Both the position numbers and the translations under genes were made by a program. The notes under the pieces are model-generated. The model saw only the letters and a list, made by a program, of their open reading frames with translations, ran no database searches and had not been told where the DNA came from. A stretch of 35,474 nucleotides of DNA, taken from Massilibacteroides sp. (lineage in GTDB: Bacteria; Bacteroidota; Bacteroidia; Bacteroidales; Tannerellaceae). Shown in pieces: positions 25,307 to 33,252 of the stretch. The stretch spans positions 1-35,474 of the forward strand of contig JAQVZS010000018.1 in assembly GCA_028708075.1 (NCBI GenBank), in the 5' to 3' direction. Within the stretch, counting starts at the first letter, position 1. Each line of letters begins with the position of its first letter.

Positions 25307-27160
25307 ATGGCAGAACAAACAAAAATCACGACTTTGGACAAAGTAGTCGTGCGTTTCTCGGGTGATTCGGGAGACGGGATGCAGCTGACCGGAACAATTT
25401 TTTCAACTTTGTCGGCGATCTTTGGAAATGAAATATCAACATTTCCGGATTATCCGGCAGAAATTCGTGCACCCCAGGGAACACTTAGTGGTGTTTCCGG
25501 ATTTCAAGTACATTTAGGTTCTAAAAAAATTTTTACGCCTGGCGATAAAGCCGACGTATTAGTAGCAATGAATCCTGCAGCACTGAAAGTTAATGTAAGC
25601 ATTCTGAAACCAAATTCGATCATTATTATCGACACAGACTCCTTCCAAAAAAATGATTTGGCGAAAGCACAATTCGAAACAGACAATCCATTCACCGAAT
25701 TGGGACTGACCAGCATTCAATTGGTGGCTGTCCCCATCTCAACTCTGGTAAAAGAAGGATTAAAGGATTTTGGATTAGACAACAAGTCGGCCACACGTTG
25801 TAAAAACATGTTCGCCCTCGGACTTGTCTGCTGGCTTTTCGAGCGCCCTTTGGAAGAAGCGATGCATTTGCTTCAAAACAAATTCTCAAAAAAACCGAGC
25901 ATTGCTCAAGCCAACATCAAAGCACTTACAGATGGTTACAATTACGGACATAACACCCATGCGACGGTTTCGACCTATCGGATCGAAAGCAAAAAAGCAA
26001 AACCGGGATTTTATATAGATGTAAACGGAAATGCCGCTACGTCTTACGGACTGATCGCGGCAGCAGAAAAGGCCGGCCTGAAACTGTTCCTCGGCAGTTA
26101 TCCGATCACTCCAGCTACCGATATTTTGCATGAGCTATCCAAAAGAAAAGAATTAGGCATAAAAGCCATTCAAGCGGAAGATGAGATTGCCGGTATTTGT
26201 ACCGCCATCGGTGCCAGTTTTGCCGGAAACTTAGCGGCAACGTCAACCTCCGGACCAGGATTAGCCTTAAAAAGCGAAGCAATCGGCTTAGCCGTGATGG
26301 CAGAACTGCCTTTGGTGATTGTCGATGTACAACGCGGAGGGCCTTCTACCGGTATGCCTACTAAAAGCGAACAAACCGACTTAATGCAGGCTCTGTACGG
26401 GCGAAACGGTGAAAGTCCGCTTGTTGTTGTCGCAGCAACAACCCCGACCGACTGCTTCGACGCAGCCTTTTGGGCGGCCAAACTGGCTGTTGAACATATG
26501 ACTCCGGTAATTCTTTTAACCGACGGATTTATCGCCAATGGTTCGGCCGCATGGAGAATCCCTGACATGGAGAAATATCCGGAAATAAAACCGCTCTATG
26601 CAAACGAATATAAAGGTGAGGCCGACTGGAAAGCATACAGACGCGATGAAAAGTCGTTGGTTCGTTATTGGGCAATCCCGGGCATGAAAGGATTCGAACA
26701 CCGAATTGGTGGATTGGAAAAAGATTATACGACCAGCGCCATCTCTACACATCCGGAAAATCATCAAAAAATGGTTGAAACGCGTCAAGCAAAAATCGAC
26801 CGGATCGCAAATTATATTCCTGAACTGGAAATAGCCGGAGACAAAGATGCCGATTTACTTATCGTAGGATGGGGGGGTACATACGGACACCTACACGAAG
26901 CCATGGAAGGTTTGCAGGAAAAAGGGAAGAAAGCAGCTTTAGCTCACTTCAAATTCATCAGTCCGCTTCCCAAAAACACAGAAGAAGTTCTCAAAAAATA
27001 CAGAAAGGTTGTTATTGCAGAACAGAACAGCGGACAATTCGCCAACTATCTGCGCGGAAAAATTCCCGGATTTACACCTCATCAATTTAACCGTGTAAAA
27101 GGGCAACCCTTCAATGTTGCGCGGTTAGTCGAAGAATTCACGAAAATAATGGAGGCTTAA
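25307..27160 (+). CDS. korA: 2-oxoglutarate:ferredoxin oxidoreductase subunit KorA (gamma-alpha fusion)
   Basis: KorA is the alpha subunit of the enzyme that converts a 2-oxoacid and CoA to acyl-CoA, CO2 and reduced ferredoxin. The 617 residues fuse a gamma domain (about 8-190, with SGDSGDGMQLTG) to the alpha pyrimidine-binding domain (about 215-615, starting GNAATSYGLIAAAEKAG and with YPITPATDI). Length and fusion are typical of Bacteroidales KorA. It precedes korB by four bases. 2-Oxoglutarate is the usual substrate in this family, feeding reductive or biosynthetic carbon flow; other 2-oxoacids from amino-acid breakdown are possible. Confidence 0.93.
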   Translation: MAEQTKITTLDKVVVRFSGDSGDGMQLTGTIFSTLSAIFGNEISTFPDYPAEIRAPQGTLSGVSGFQVHLGSKKIFTPGDKADVLVAMNPAALKVNVSILKPNSIIIIDTDSFQKNDLAKAQFETDNPFTELGLTSIQLVAVPISTLVKEGLKDFGLDNKSATRCKNMFALGLVCWLFERPLEEAMHLLQNKFSKKPSIAQANIKALTDGYNYGHNTHATVSTYRIESKKAKPGFYIDVNGNAATSYGLIAAAEKAGLKLFLGSYPITPATDILHELSKRKELGIKAIQAEDEIAGICTAIGASFAGNLAATSTSGPGLALKSEAIGLAVMAELPLVIVDVQRGGPSTGMPTKSEQTDLMQALYGRNGESPLVVVAATTPTDCFDAAFWAAKLAVEHMTPVILLTDGFIANGSAAWRIPDMEKYPEIKPLYANEYKGEADWKAYRRDEKSLVRYWAIPGMKGFEHRIGGLEKDYTTSAISTHPENHQKMVETRQAKIDRIANYIPELEIAGDKDADLLIVGWGGTYGHLHEAMEGLQEKGKKAALAHFKFISPLPKNTEEVLKKYRKVVIAEQNSGQFANYLRGKIPGFTPHQFNRVKGQPFNVARLVEEFTKIMEA

Positions 27161-27164
27161 TATT

Positions 27165-28187
27165 ATGGAAATACAAGAAATCAAATATCAGGCAAAGGAT
27201 TATAAAAGTGATCAGTATGTACGTTGGTGTCCGGGTTGTGGCGACCATGCCGTACTGAATTGCCTGCACAAGGCCATGGCGGAATTAAATATAAATCCCA
27301 AAGATATGGCTGTAATTTCCGGGATCGGTTGTTCGTCCCGTCTTCCTTATTATATGAATACGTATGGATTCCATACCATTCATGGACGAGGCGCGGCTAT
27401 TGCCACAGGAGTCAAAACCGCCAATTCCGATCTTAGCGTATGGTTGATCACAGGAGACGGTGATTGTTTAGCCATCGGCGGAAATCATTTTATTCATGCC
27501 GTACGCCGGAATGTTGACATCAATATTGTATTGTTCAACAACCGTATTTACGGTTTGACCAAAGGGCAATATTCCCCGACGTCCGAACGTGGATTCGTTT
27601 CTAAAAGTTCGCCCTACGGAACCGTTGAAGACCCTTTTATCCCGGCAGAATTAGCACTTGGAGCAAGAGGAAATTTCTTTGCCCGGGCCATCGACGTAGA
27701 CTTAAAAAACACAACATCGGTTTTAACTGATTCTGCCCGTCATAAAGGAACATCTGTCGTAGAAGTATTAGTAAACTGTGTCATTTTCAATGATGGCATT
27801 CACAAAAATATTACCGACAAAGACTTTCGTGCCGACCGGACGATTTTTCTTCGCCATGGTGAAAAAATGATTTTCGGGAAAGAAGAAAATAAGGGGATCG
27901 TTTTGGATGGATTAAAACTAAAAGCGGTAACGATCGGAGAAGATGGCTATACGCTGGACGATGTGCTGATACACGATGCGCACACGAAAGACAACACCTT
28001 GCATATGATGCTTGCCATGATGAATAACGAAAACGGCTTGCCGATTGCATTAGGCGTTATTCGCGATGCAGAAGCGCCGGTATACGATCAATGTGTCGAA
28101 CAGCAAATAAAAGATGTACAAAGCAAAAATCCGACTCGAAAATTACACGATTTTCTCATGAAAGGGGAAGTTTGGGAAGTCAAATAA
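27165..28187 (+). CDS. korB: 2-oxoglutarate:ferredoxin oxidoreductase subunit KorB
   Basis: KorB is the thiamine-diphosphate and 4Fe-4S binding beta subunit. The 340-residue protein has all four cluster Cys: two in WCPGCGDH near residue 22, one in GIGCSSR near 50 and one in VLVNCVIF near 203. The ThDP Mg motif is GDGDCLAIGG near 102 with NNRIYGLTKGQYSPTS. It is co-transcribed with korA and followed by a strong hairpin. No ferredoxin gene lies in the window, so the electron acceptor is encoded elsewhere. Confidence 0.95.
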   Translation: MEIQEIKYQAKDYKSDQYVRWCPGCGDHAVLNCLHKAMAELNINPKDMAVISGIGCSSRLPYYMNTYGFHTIHGRGAAIATGVKTANSDLSVWLITGDGDCLAIGGNHFIHAVRRNVDINIVLFNNRIYGLTKGQYSPTSERGFVSKSSPYGTVEDPFIPAELALGARGNFFARAIDVDLKNTTSVLTDSARHKGTSVVEVLVNCVIFNDGIHKNITDKDFRADRTIFLRHGEKMIFGKEENKGIVLDGLKLKAVTIGEDGYTLDDVLIHDAHTKDNTLHMMLAMMNNENGLPIALGVIRDAEAPVYDQCVEQQIKDVQSKNPTRKLHDFLMKGEVWEVK

Positions 28188-28209
28188 GCGTAAAAGAAAA
28201 CAATCGAAC

Positions 28210-28244
28210 AAAAAAGCTTGCCGGACGATCCGGCAAGCTTTTTT
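28210..28244. terminator. bidirectional terminator between korB and the CBM9-like gene
   Basis: A perfect 16-bp stem (28210-28225 with 28229-28244) with a 3-base loop CGA; A and T runs at both ends serve both strands. It overlaps the stop codon of the minus-strand gene. Confidence 0.93.
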
Positions 28245-28887
28245 ATCTGAAATAAAGATCACCGAAGAAATCCGGACAATGAAAATCAGGTTCCGGCAAA
28301 TCGATCGGAGCCCAACTCAGAAAATGCGGATATTGGGTATCATCTGCACACTTATAAAAATTAGCCCGTATTTTTTCAGGTAATCTTTTAGGAGTAATCC
28401 CCATAAGTTCAAACGGGATAGCAACAATTAATTCCCACGAATAAATACCGGTTTTTTCGTCAAATGGCTTGGCCTCAAAAGAAGGATATCGCCGGATGGA
28501 AGCATATTCTTGCGGGGTCAATCCGGTTTTTTCTTCGCGGGATTGACGGTAAGAAGCATCACACGTCCCAATACAATTAAACTCGAAGTTCATGTATTTA
28601 TAAGGCCCTCGCGGTGGCTGTACAAAAAATTCTACACAACTATCCCTAAATACCGGTGAACCATCCTGCCCATAAGTTGCTTTCAGCGAATAGCCTTTGA
28701 CAAAATAACGGAGATACAAATTCTTATCCGTGCGTGCCACATCCACGACAACAATCGGCTTATATGCATATTCCGCCCAATTGACCGTATTCACAAACAA
28801 ACGCAAGGATTTATTTTCCAAAAAATAGCCAACAGAAGACAAGTCCAAAACATCAAGCGCAGGCAAATTAGGAATAAGATTTTTCAT
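28243..28887 (-). CDS. carbohydrate-binding family 9-like (DOMON-type) protein
   Basis: The product is 214 residues from the ATG at 28887, which sits in the ATGA overlap with the LysE stop; an upstream ATG at 28998 would force 37 residues of overlap with LysE. The sequence has no signal peptide. The beta-rich pattern NLYLRYFVKG, SPVFRDSCVEFFVQP, YKYMNFEFNCIG and SYRQSREEKTG matches the CBM9-like fold in which W/Y and D/E residues bind sugar ends. Ligand and role are unknown; a cytoplasmic protein of this fold is unusual but common in Bacteroidales genomes. It may be coupled to the LysE exporter only by transcript. Confidence 0.8.
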   Translation of the reverse strand: MKNLIPNLPALDVLDLSSVGYFLENKSLRLFVNTVNWAEYAYKPIVVVDVARTDKNLYLRYFVKGYSLKATYGQDGSPVFRDSCVEFFVQPPRGPYKYMNFEFNCIGTCDASYRQSREEKTGLTPQEYASIRRYPSFEAKPFDEKTGIYSWELIVAIPFELMGITPKRLPEKIRANFYKCADDTQYPHFLSWAPIDLPEPDFHCPDFFGDLYFR

Positions 28888-29543
28888 ACATATATAAAAT
28901 TTAAGGAGATATTCAGATAATGCGCCAAAATGACAGATAACAAACCGATCACCGAAACCAACAAGATAATCACCCCAATAATCCTGTTCAAGATCCAAAT
29001 ACTTCTTATATTAAACCATTTTCTAAGTTTTGATACGAAATAAGTAATTACAATCCACCACAACATCGCCCCCAAGCCTATTCCGCCTATACCACAAAGC
29101 GAAACCCATATCGAATGTTCGGGCAACACAAATCCAAAACGGGCAAAAAGCGCGATATACAACAAAACGATAAAGACATTGCTAAAGGTAAGCAGAAAAG
29201 ACGTTAAAAAATCCTGCGTATACGATAATTTTTTATCCCCTTGCCGACGCAGACTTTTTGTCGGATTCGACTGATAAATATAATATCCGAAAAAACCAAG
29301 AATAATACTTCCGAACAGTTGCAAAGGAGCCTGGTTCGCTTCAATAAAGTTGACGACAACCCCCATTGCCAAACAAGAAAGCGCAGCATAAATCACATCA
29401 GAAAGTGCCGCACCAATGCCAGTAGCCAATCCATGCAAACGTCCTTTACTGAGTGTTCGTTGAAGACATAAAATTCCTACGGGGCCCATCGGAGCAGATA
29501 CGAGAATACCGATAATTACGCCTGTACTTACTATGCTTATCAT
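28884..29543 (-). CDS. LysE-family amino-acid exporter
   Basis: The 219-residue inner-membrane protein has six hydrophobic segments and the LysE motif APMGPVGILCLQRTLSKG in the first loop (residues about 17-34) with GIGAALSD after it. Members export amino acids or related metabolites (LysE/RhtB/CadD superfamily). The substrate is unknown. Its stop overlaps the CBM9-like start by four bases. A -7 element TATATTTG lies 23 bases upstream. Confidence 0.87.
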   Translation of the reverse strand: MISIVSTGVIIGILVSAPMGPVGILCLQRTLSKGRLHGLATGIGAALSDVIYAALSCLAMGVVVNFIEANQAPLQLFGSIILGFFGYYIYQSNPTKSLRRQGDKKLSYTQDFLTSFLLTFSNVFIVLLYIALFARFGFVLPEHSIWVSLCGIGGIGLGAMLWWIVITYFVSKLRKWFNIRSIWILNRIIGVIILLVSVIGLLSVILAHYLNISLNFIYV

Positions 29544-29565
29544 TCTCTTAAATCATATCTCTGGG

Positions 29566-29573
29566 CAAATATA
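29566..29573 (-). promoter_or_regulatory. candidate -7 element of the LysE gene
   Basis: TATATTTG on the minus strand fits TAnnTTTG; no TTG is seen at the expected -33 distance. Confidence 0.45.
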
Positions 29574-29682
29574 CGTTGTATAAGCCATAAATGAGGCATA
29601 ATTCCTATTCGTTTGCTAAAAAATAAGACGATCTTTTCATTTTTTCACGCTTCAATTCGTCCGGGAGACTGATCAATATGAT

Positions 29683-29690
29683 TAAATTTG
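29683..29690 (+). promoter_or_regulatory. candidate -7 element of the S9 peptidase gene
   Basis: TAAATTTG fits TAnnTTTG, 37 bases before the chosen ATG at 29728, which supports that start over the ATG at 29698. The -33 element is unclear. Confidence 0.45.
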
Positions 29691-29727
29691 TACAGCTATG
29701 TTTTTTATTCCTTATAACAATAAATAC

Positions 29728-31953
29728 ATGAAAACAGTAATCAAACGAAGTTTCGGCCTGCTTCTGGCCTTGTGCCCATTTGTTCTTTCGGCACAAATCA
29801 CAAAAGCCGATTACCAACGAGCAGATACCGTTGTAAAAAACAATAATCTGGTCTATTCTCCCGCCATAAACGCAACCTGGATCGGAGATACACACGAATT
29901 CTGGTATATGAACCACGAACGTCGGGGAGATATCTACTATTTGGTGGATGCTAAAACCGGGAAAAAACGAACGGCTTTCGACCAGCAAAAACTGGCTGCT
30001 ATTTTAACAAAAGAGAGTCGGAAAGAAGCTTCCGCCACATCAATGGGATTAGCAAGTGTACAGTTTAAAGAAGACAAAAGCGGCATCATGTTCGAATACA
30101 ACAATACGCGCTGGGAATATTTATTTAAGAAAAACATCCTAAAAAAACTCGAAGATAAAGAAGGACAACCTAGGGGGTATTGGGGGGAAAGAAGACACCC
30201 GGCAAATAACGAACCGGTTATATCACCCGACAAACAATGGGAAGCTTTCATTAATGATTACAATGTATACATACGCCCAATAGGCGGAAAGGAAGTTATC
30301 GCGCTATCATTCGACGGAAACAAAGAGCTTTATTACAGCCCCTTCATCCAATGGTCGCCTGATTCAAAGAAACTGGCGACGCTTAAAATACGCGACGTAC
30401 AAGTACGCCGTATCCCGTTAATCGAATCCAGCCCGGAAAGCCAACTCCAACCAATCCTTCAATGGCGCGACTACGCAAAACCCGGAGATGTCCTTCCCAT
30501 CAGCCTGCCGGTTTTATTCGATTTAACGACCAAAAAACAAATCCAATTGGATACCGACCCCTTCGCCAATCAATTCTCCCTCTATATTACCGGCTGGCGT
30601 AAAGACAGCCGCGCCTTTACTTTCGAATTTAACCAACGTGGACACCAACGTTATATCGTCGGTGAAGTCGACGCTCAAACAGGGGAAATAACCCATCTGG
30701 CAGACGAACAGAGTCCAACTTTTATCCATTACTACAACAATTACCGCTATGACTTGAACGATGGAAAAGAAATGATCTGGAGTTCAGAACGCGACGGATG
30801 GAGGCACCTCTATCTGTTTAACGATAAAGGGAACGTCAAACGTCAGATCACAAAAGGCGAATGGGTAGTTCGGAAAGTAGAATATGTAGACGAAAAAGAT
30901 CAAACGATCTACTTTATGGCTTCCGGATTCAACAAAGGAGAAGATCCCTACAACCTACATTATTGTCGAATCAAACTCGACGGAACAGGATTTGAAGATC
31001 TGACGCCCGAACCAGCCAATCACCGGATTACGCCATCCAAAGACCGGACATGGTTCGTCGATGTCTATTCCCGTCCGGATCTGCCGCCAGTCAGCCAACT
31101 GAAACGAACAGTCGATGCGAGCATCGTTGCCGAACTGGAAAAATGCGACATCACAGATCTTTTAGCTAAAGGATGGAAAATGCCCGAAGTATTCTGTGCA
31201 AAAGGACGTGACGGAAAAACCGACATCTGGGGAAACATCCATCGTCCTTCCACATTCGATCCATCCAAATCTTACCCGGTTATTGAAATGATTTATGCCG
31301 GTCCGCACGATTCGCATGTCGTAAAAGATTTCCTTGCCTATAATCGCTTAATTTCTCGGGTGTGTGAATTAGGATTTATCGTCGTTTCCATCGATGGAAT
31401 GGGCACAGCCAACCGATCTAAAGCGTTTCATGACGTCTGCTGGAAGAACCTGAAAGATGCCGGATACCCCGATCGCATTGCCTGGATCAAAGCCGCGGCC
31501 GCTGAATATCCTTATATAGATACCGAAAGAGTCGGCGTTTACGGATGGTCTGCCGGAGGTCAAAACGCAATGGCTGCACTTTTATTCTACAACGATTTCT
31601 ACAAAGTTGCCGTAGCACTTTGCGGCTGCCACGACAACCGCGTCGATAAAATGTGGTGGAACGAACAATGGATGGGTTATCCTATAGACGAATCGTACAG
31701 TGCTTGTTCCAATGTAGATAACGCACACTTGCTGAAAGGAAAGTTATTGCTAATAAACGGTGAATTGGACGATAATGTAGATCCGGCCTCTACGCTTCAA
31801 GTCGTCAACGCCCTCGTAAAAGCAAACAAAAATTTCGAGCAACTTTACCTGCCCGGCAGAACACATTCGTTGGGCGGTCCGTACGAGATGCATCGCTTGG
31901 ACGATTTCTTTGTAAAACATCTATATCATCAGGAAACCCCGGTTTGGGATTAA
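29728..31953 (+). CDS. S9-family dipeptidyl peptidase, DPP IV-like
   Basis: From the ATG at 29728 the protein is 741 residues with a clear signal peptide (MKTVIKRSFGLLLALCPFVLSAQ); an ATG at 29698 would add ten polar or aromatic residues before it. An N-terminal DPP IV-type beta-propeller spans about 60-480, with WSSERDGW repeat motifs, and the alpha/beta hydrolase follows. The triad is S608 in GWSAGGQ, D681 in GELDDNV and H713 in RTHSLGG. GWSAGG replaces the usual GWSYGG of DPP IV, so Pro specificity is not certain. It should act in the periplasm on peptides, with DPP7. It is monocistronic with a terminator after it. Confidence 0.9.
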   Translation: MKTVIKRSFGLLLALCPFVLSAQITKADYQRADTVVKNNNLVYSPAINATWIGDTHEFWYMNHERRGDIYYLVDAKTGKKRTAFDQQKLAAILTKESRKEASATSMGLASVQFKEDKSGIMFEYNNTRWEYLFKKNILKKLEDKEGQPRGYWGERRHPANNEPVISPDKQWEAFINDYNVYIRPIGGKEVIALSFDGNKELYYSPFIQWSPDSKKLATLKIRDVQVRRIPLIESSPESQLQPILQWRDYAKPGDVLPISLPVLFDLTTKKQIQLDTDPFANQFSLYITGWRKDSRAFTFEFNQRGHQRYIVGEVDAQTGEITHLADEQSPTFIHYYNNYRYDLNDGKEMIWSSERDGWRHLYLFNDKGNVKRQITKGEWVVRKVEYVDEKDQTIYFMASGFNKGEDPYNLHYCRIKLDGTGFEDLTPEPANHRITPSKDRTWFVDVYSRPDLPPVSQLKRTVDASIVAELEKCDITDLLAKGWKMPEVFCAKGRDGKTDIWGNIHRPSTFDPSKSYPVIEMIYAGPHDSHVVKDFLAYNRLISRVCELGFIVVSIDGMGTANRSKAFHDVCWKNLKDAGYPDRIAWIKAAAAEYPYIDTERVGVYGWSAGGQNAMAALLFYNDFYKVAVALCGCHDNRVDKMWWNEQWMGYPIDESYSACSNVDNAHLLKGKLLLINGELDDNVDPASTLQVVNALVKANKNFEQLYLPGRTHSLGGPYEMHRLDDFFVKHLYHQETPVWD

Positions 31954-31960
31954 ACAAAGA

Positions 31961-32012
31961 ATTATAAAATAACCCCGGCTATTCTTCAGAACAACCGGGG
32001 TTATTTTATAAT
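31961..32012. terminator. bidirectional terminator between S9 and M16 peptidase genes
   Basis: An 18-bp perfect stem (31961-31978 with 31995-32012) with a 16-base loop, flanked by A/T runs on both sides. It lies 8 bases after each of the convergent genes' ends. Confidence 0.92.
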
Positions 32013-32019
32013 TATCATT

Positions 32020-33252
32020 CTATTCGTAAATCAGTGTGGAAAGATTTTCTTCAGCAAAAACGTCGTTGGCGACTTCAAGCAGTTGACTGGTGGTTATCTT
32101 TTCTATCTTGGCGATCGATTCCGTCAAGGTATCGTAGCGGTTGTAATGCAGAATACTTTTACCCAATCCTAGAAAAACGCCTTCTTTATTATCTCCGGCA
32201 ACGCTTAATTGGCCGATAAGTTGCTTTTGCGCAGCATGTAGTTGGGTTTCGGTCAGCCGTACTTCCCGCAGTCTCTTCAATTCCTTATAAACCAAAGAAC
32301 GAGCTTTTGCAACATTCTTCGGATCAGTTCCGAAATAAATAGAGACGAGCCCCGTATCGGTATAGTTCGTTATTCCCGATTCCACCGTATAAACAAGGCC
32401 ATTTTTCTCACGGAGCGACACATTCAAACGATTGTTCATTCCCGGACCTCCAATAATATTATTCAACAGAAAAAGAGGAATCCGCCGATCGTCATGCATA
32501 TGATAGGCCTTCCCTCCAATCAAGACGTGTGTTTGATGGGTCTCTTTGTTTTCTCGCCGAGAAAAAGAAGAGAAAAAATCCGGTGCCTGCCTTTGCCGGT
32601 GCAACGGCGAAAACGTTTGCGTCAACAGAGCCGATTCCGCCAATTTGATGATTTTGGATAACGGTTTGCGTCCCATGGAAAAAAAGACCATATTTTCAGG
32701 AACATAAAACCGGCGCATAAAAGACCGCCCAAACTCGGGTGTAAAAGAAAGCAAAGAATCTGTATCACCCAATATATTATGCCCTAAAGAATGCCCATTA
32801 AACAGATAATTCTCGAATTCATCGTAAATTAATTCAGACGGACTGTCTTGATAGGAATTGATTTCGTCTAAAATAACATCCACTTCTTTTTCAATTTCCG
32901 GCATCGGAAATTGCGAATTAAAAACCAGATCGGTCAGCAATTCGAAAGCCCGGTTATAATGCTCTTCCATGAAGATGGAATAGACAAAGGTCTCTTCTTT
33001 GGTGGTGTAAGCATCCAATTCACCGCCTACATTCTCCATCCGGTTCAAAATGTGCCAGGACTTCCGCTTTCGGGTACCTTTAAACAGCATATGTTCGACG
33101 AAATGCGCCAAACCAAACTCCTCCGGTTCTTCATCCCGCGTTCCGGCATTGACCGCATATCCACAATACGAAACCGACGAGTCCGTCGGCAGATGCACAA
33201 TGCGCAACCCATTCGGCAACACATAGCTTGAGTAATTCATACAATCCCGCAT
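32020..33252 (-). CDS. M16-family zinc metallopeptidase
   Basis: The 410-residue protein has the inverted zinc motif HFVEH at residues 50-54, with the third ligand in the EKEVDVILDEI helix near residue 135, and a C-terminal inactive-like half containing RLNVSLREKNGLVYTVES. Such enzymes (PqqL/PreP/mitochondrial-processing type) cleave oligopeptides. No signal peptide is seen, so location is uncertain. ATG at 33252 overlaps the upstream stop (TAATG); the ATG at 33240, after a GGGA sequence, is an alternative start four codons in. It is coupled to the upstream transglutaminase-like gene. Confidence 0.9.
   Translation of the reverse strand: MRDCMNYSSYVLPNGLRIVHLPTDSSVSYCGYAVNAGTRDEEPEEFGLAHFVEHMLFKGTRKRKSWHILNRMENVGGELDAYTTKEETFVYSIFMEEHYNRAFELLTDLVFNSQFPMPEIEKEVDVILDEINSYQDSPSELIYDEFENYLFNGHSLGHNILGDTDSLLSFTPEFGRSFMRRFYVPENMVFFSMGRKPLSKIIKLAESALLTQTFSPLHRQRQAPDFFSSFSRRENKETHQTHVLIGGKAYHMHDDRRIPLFLLNNIIGGPGMNNRLNVSLREKNGLVYTVESGITNYTDTGLVSIYFGTDPKNVAKARSLVYKELKRLREVRLTETQLHAAQKQLIGQLSVAGDNKEGVFLGLGKSILHYNRYDTLTESIAKIEKITTSQLLEVANDVFAEENLSTLIYE

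Noticed and set aside
26170-26568. 132-codon minus-strand ORF inside korA
   Set aside because: Antisense shadow of the conserved KorA alpha domain; low-complexity Ala/Ser composition.
29605-29988. 127-codon minus-strand ORF between LysE and S9 genes
   Set aside because: Overlaps the S9 promoter, start and signal-peptide region; no recognisable domain.
32242-32661. 139-codon plus-strand ORF inside the M16 gene
   Set aside because: Antisense to the M16 frame, rich in Arg/Ile/Phe from the opposite-strand codon pattern.
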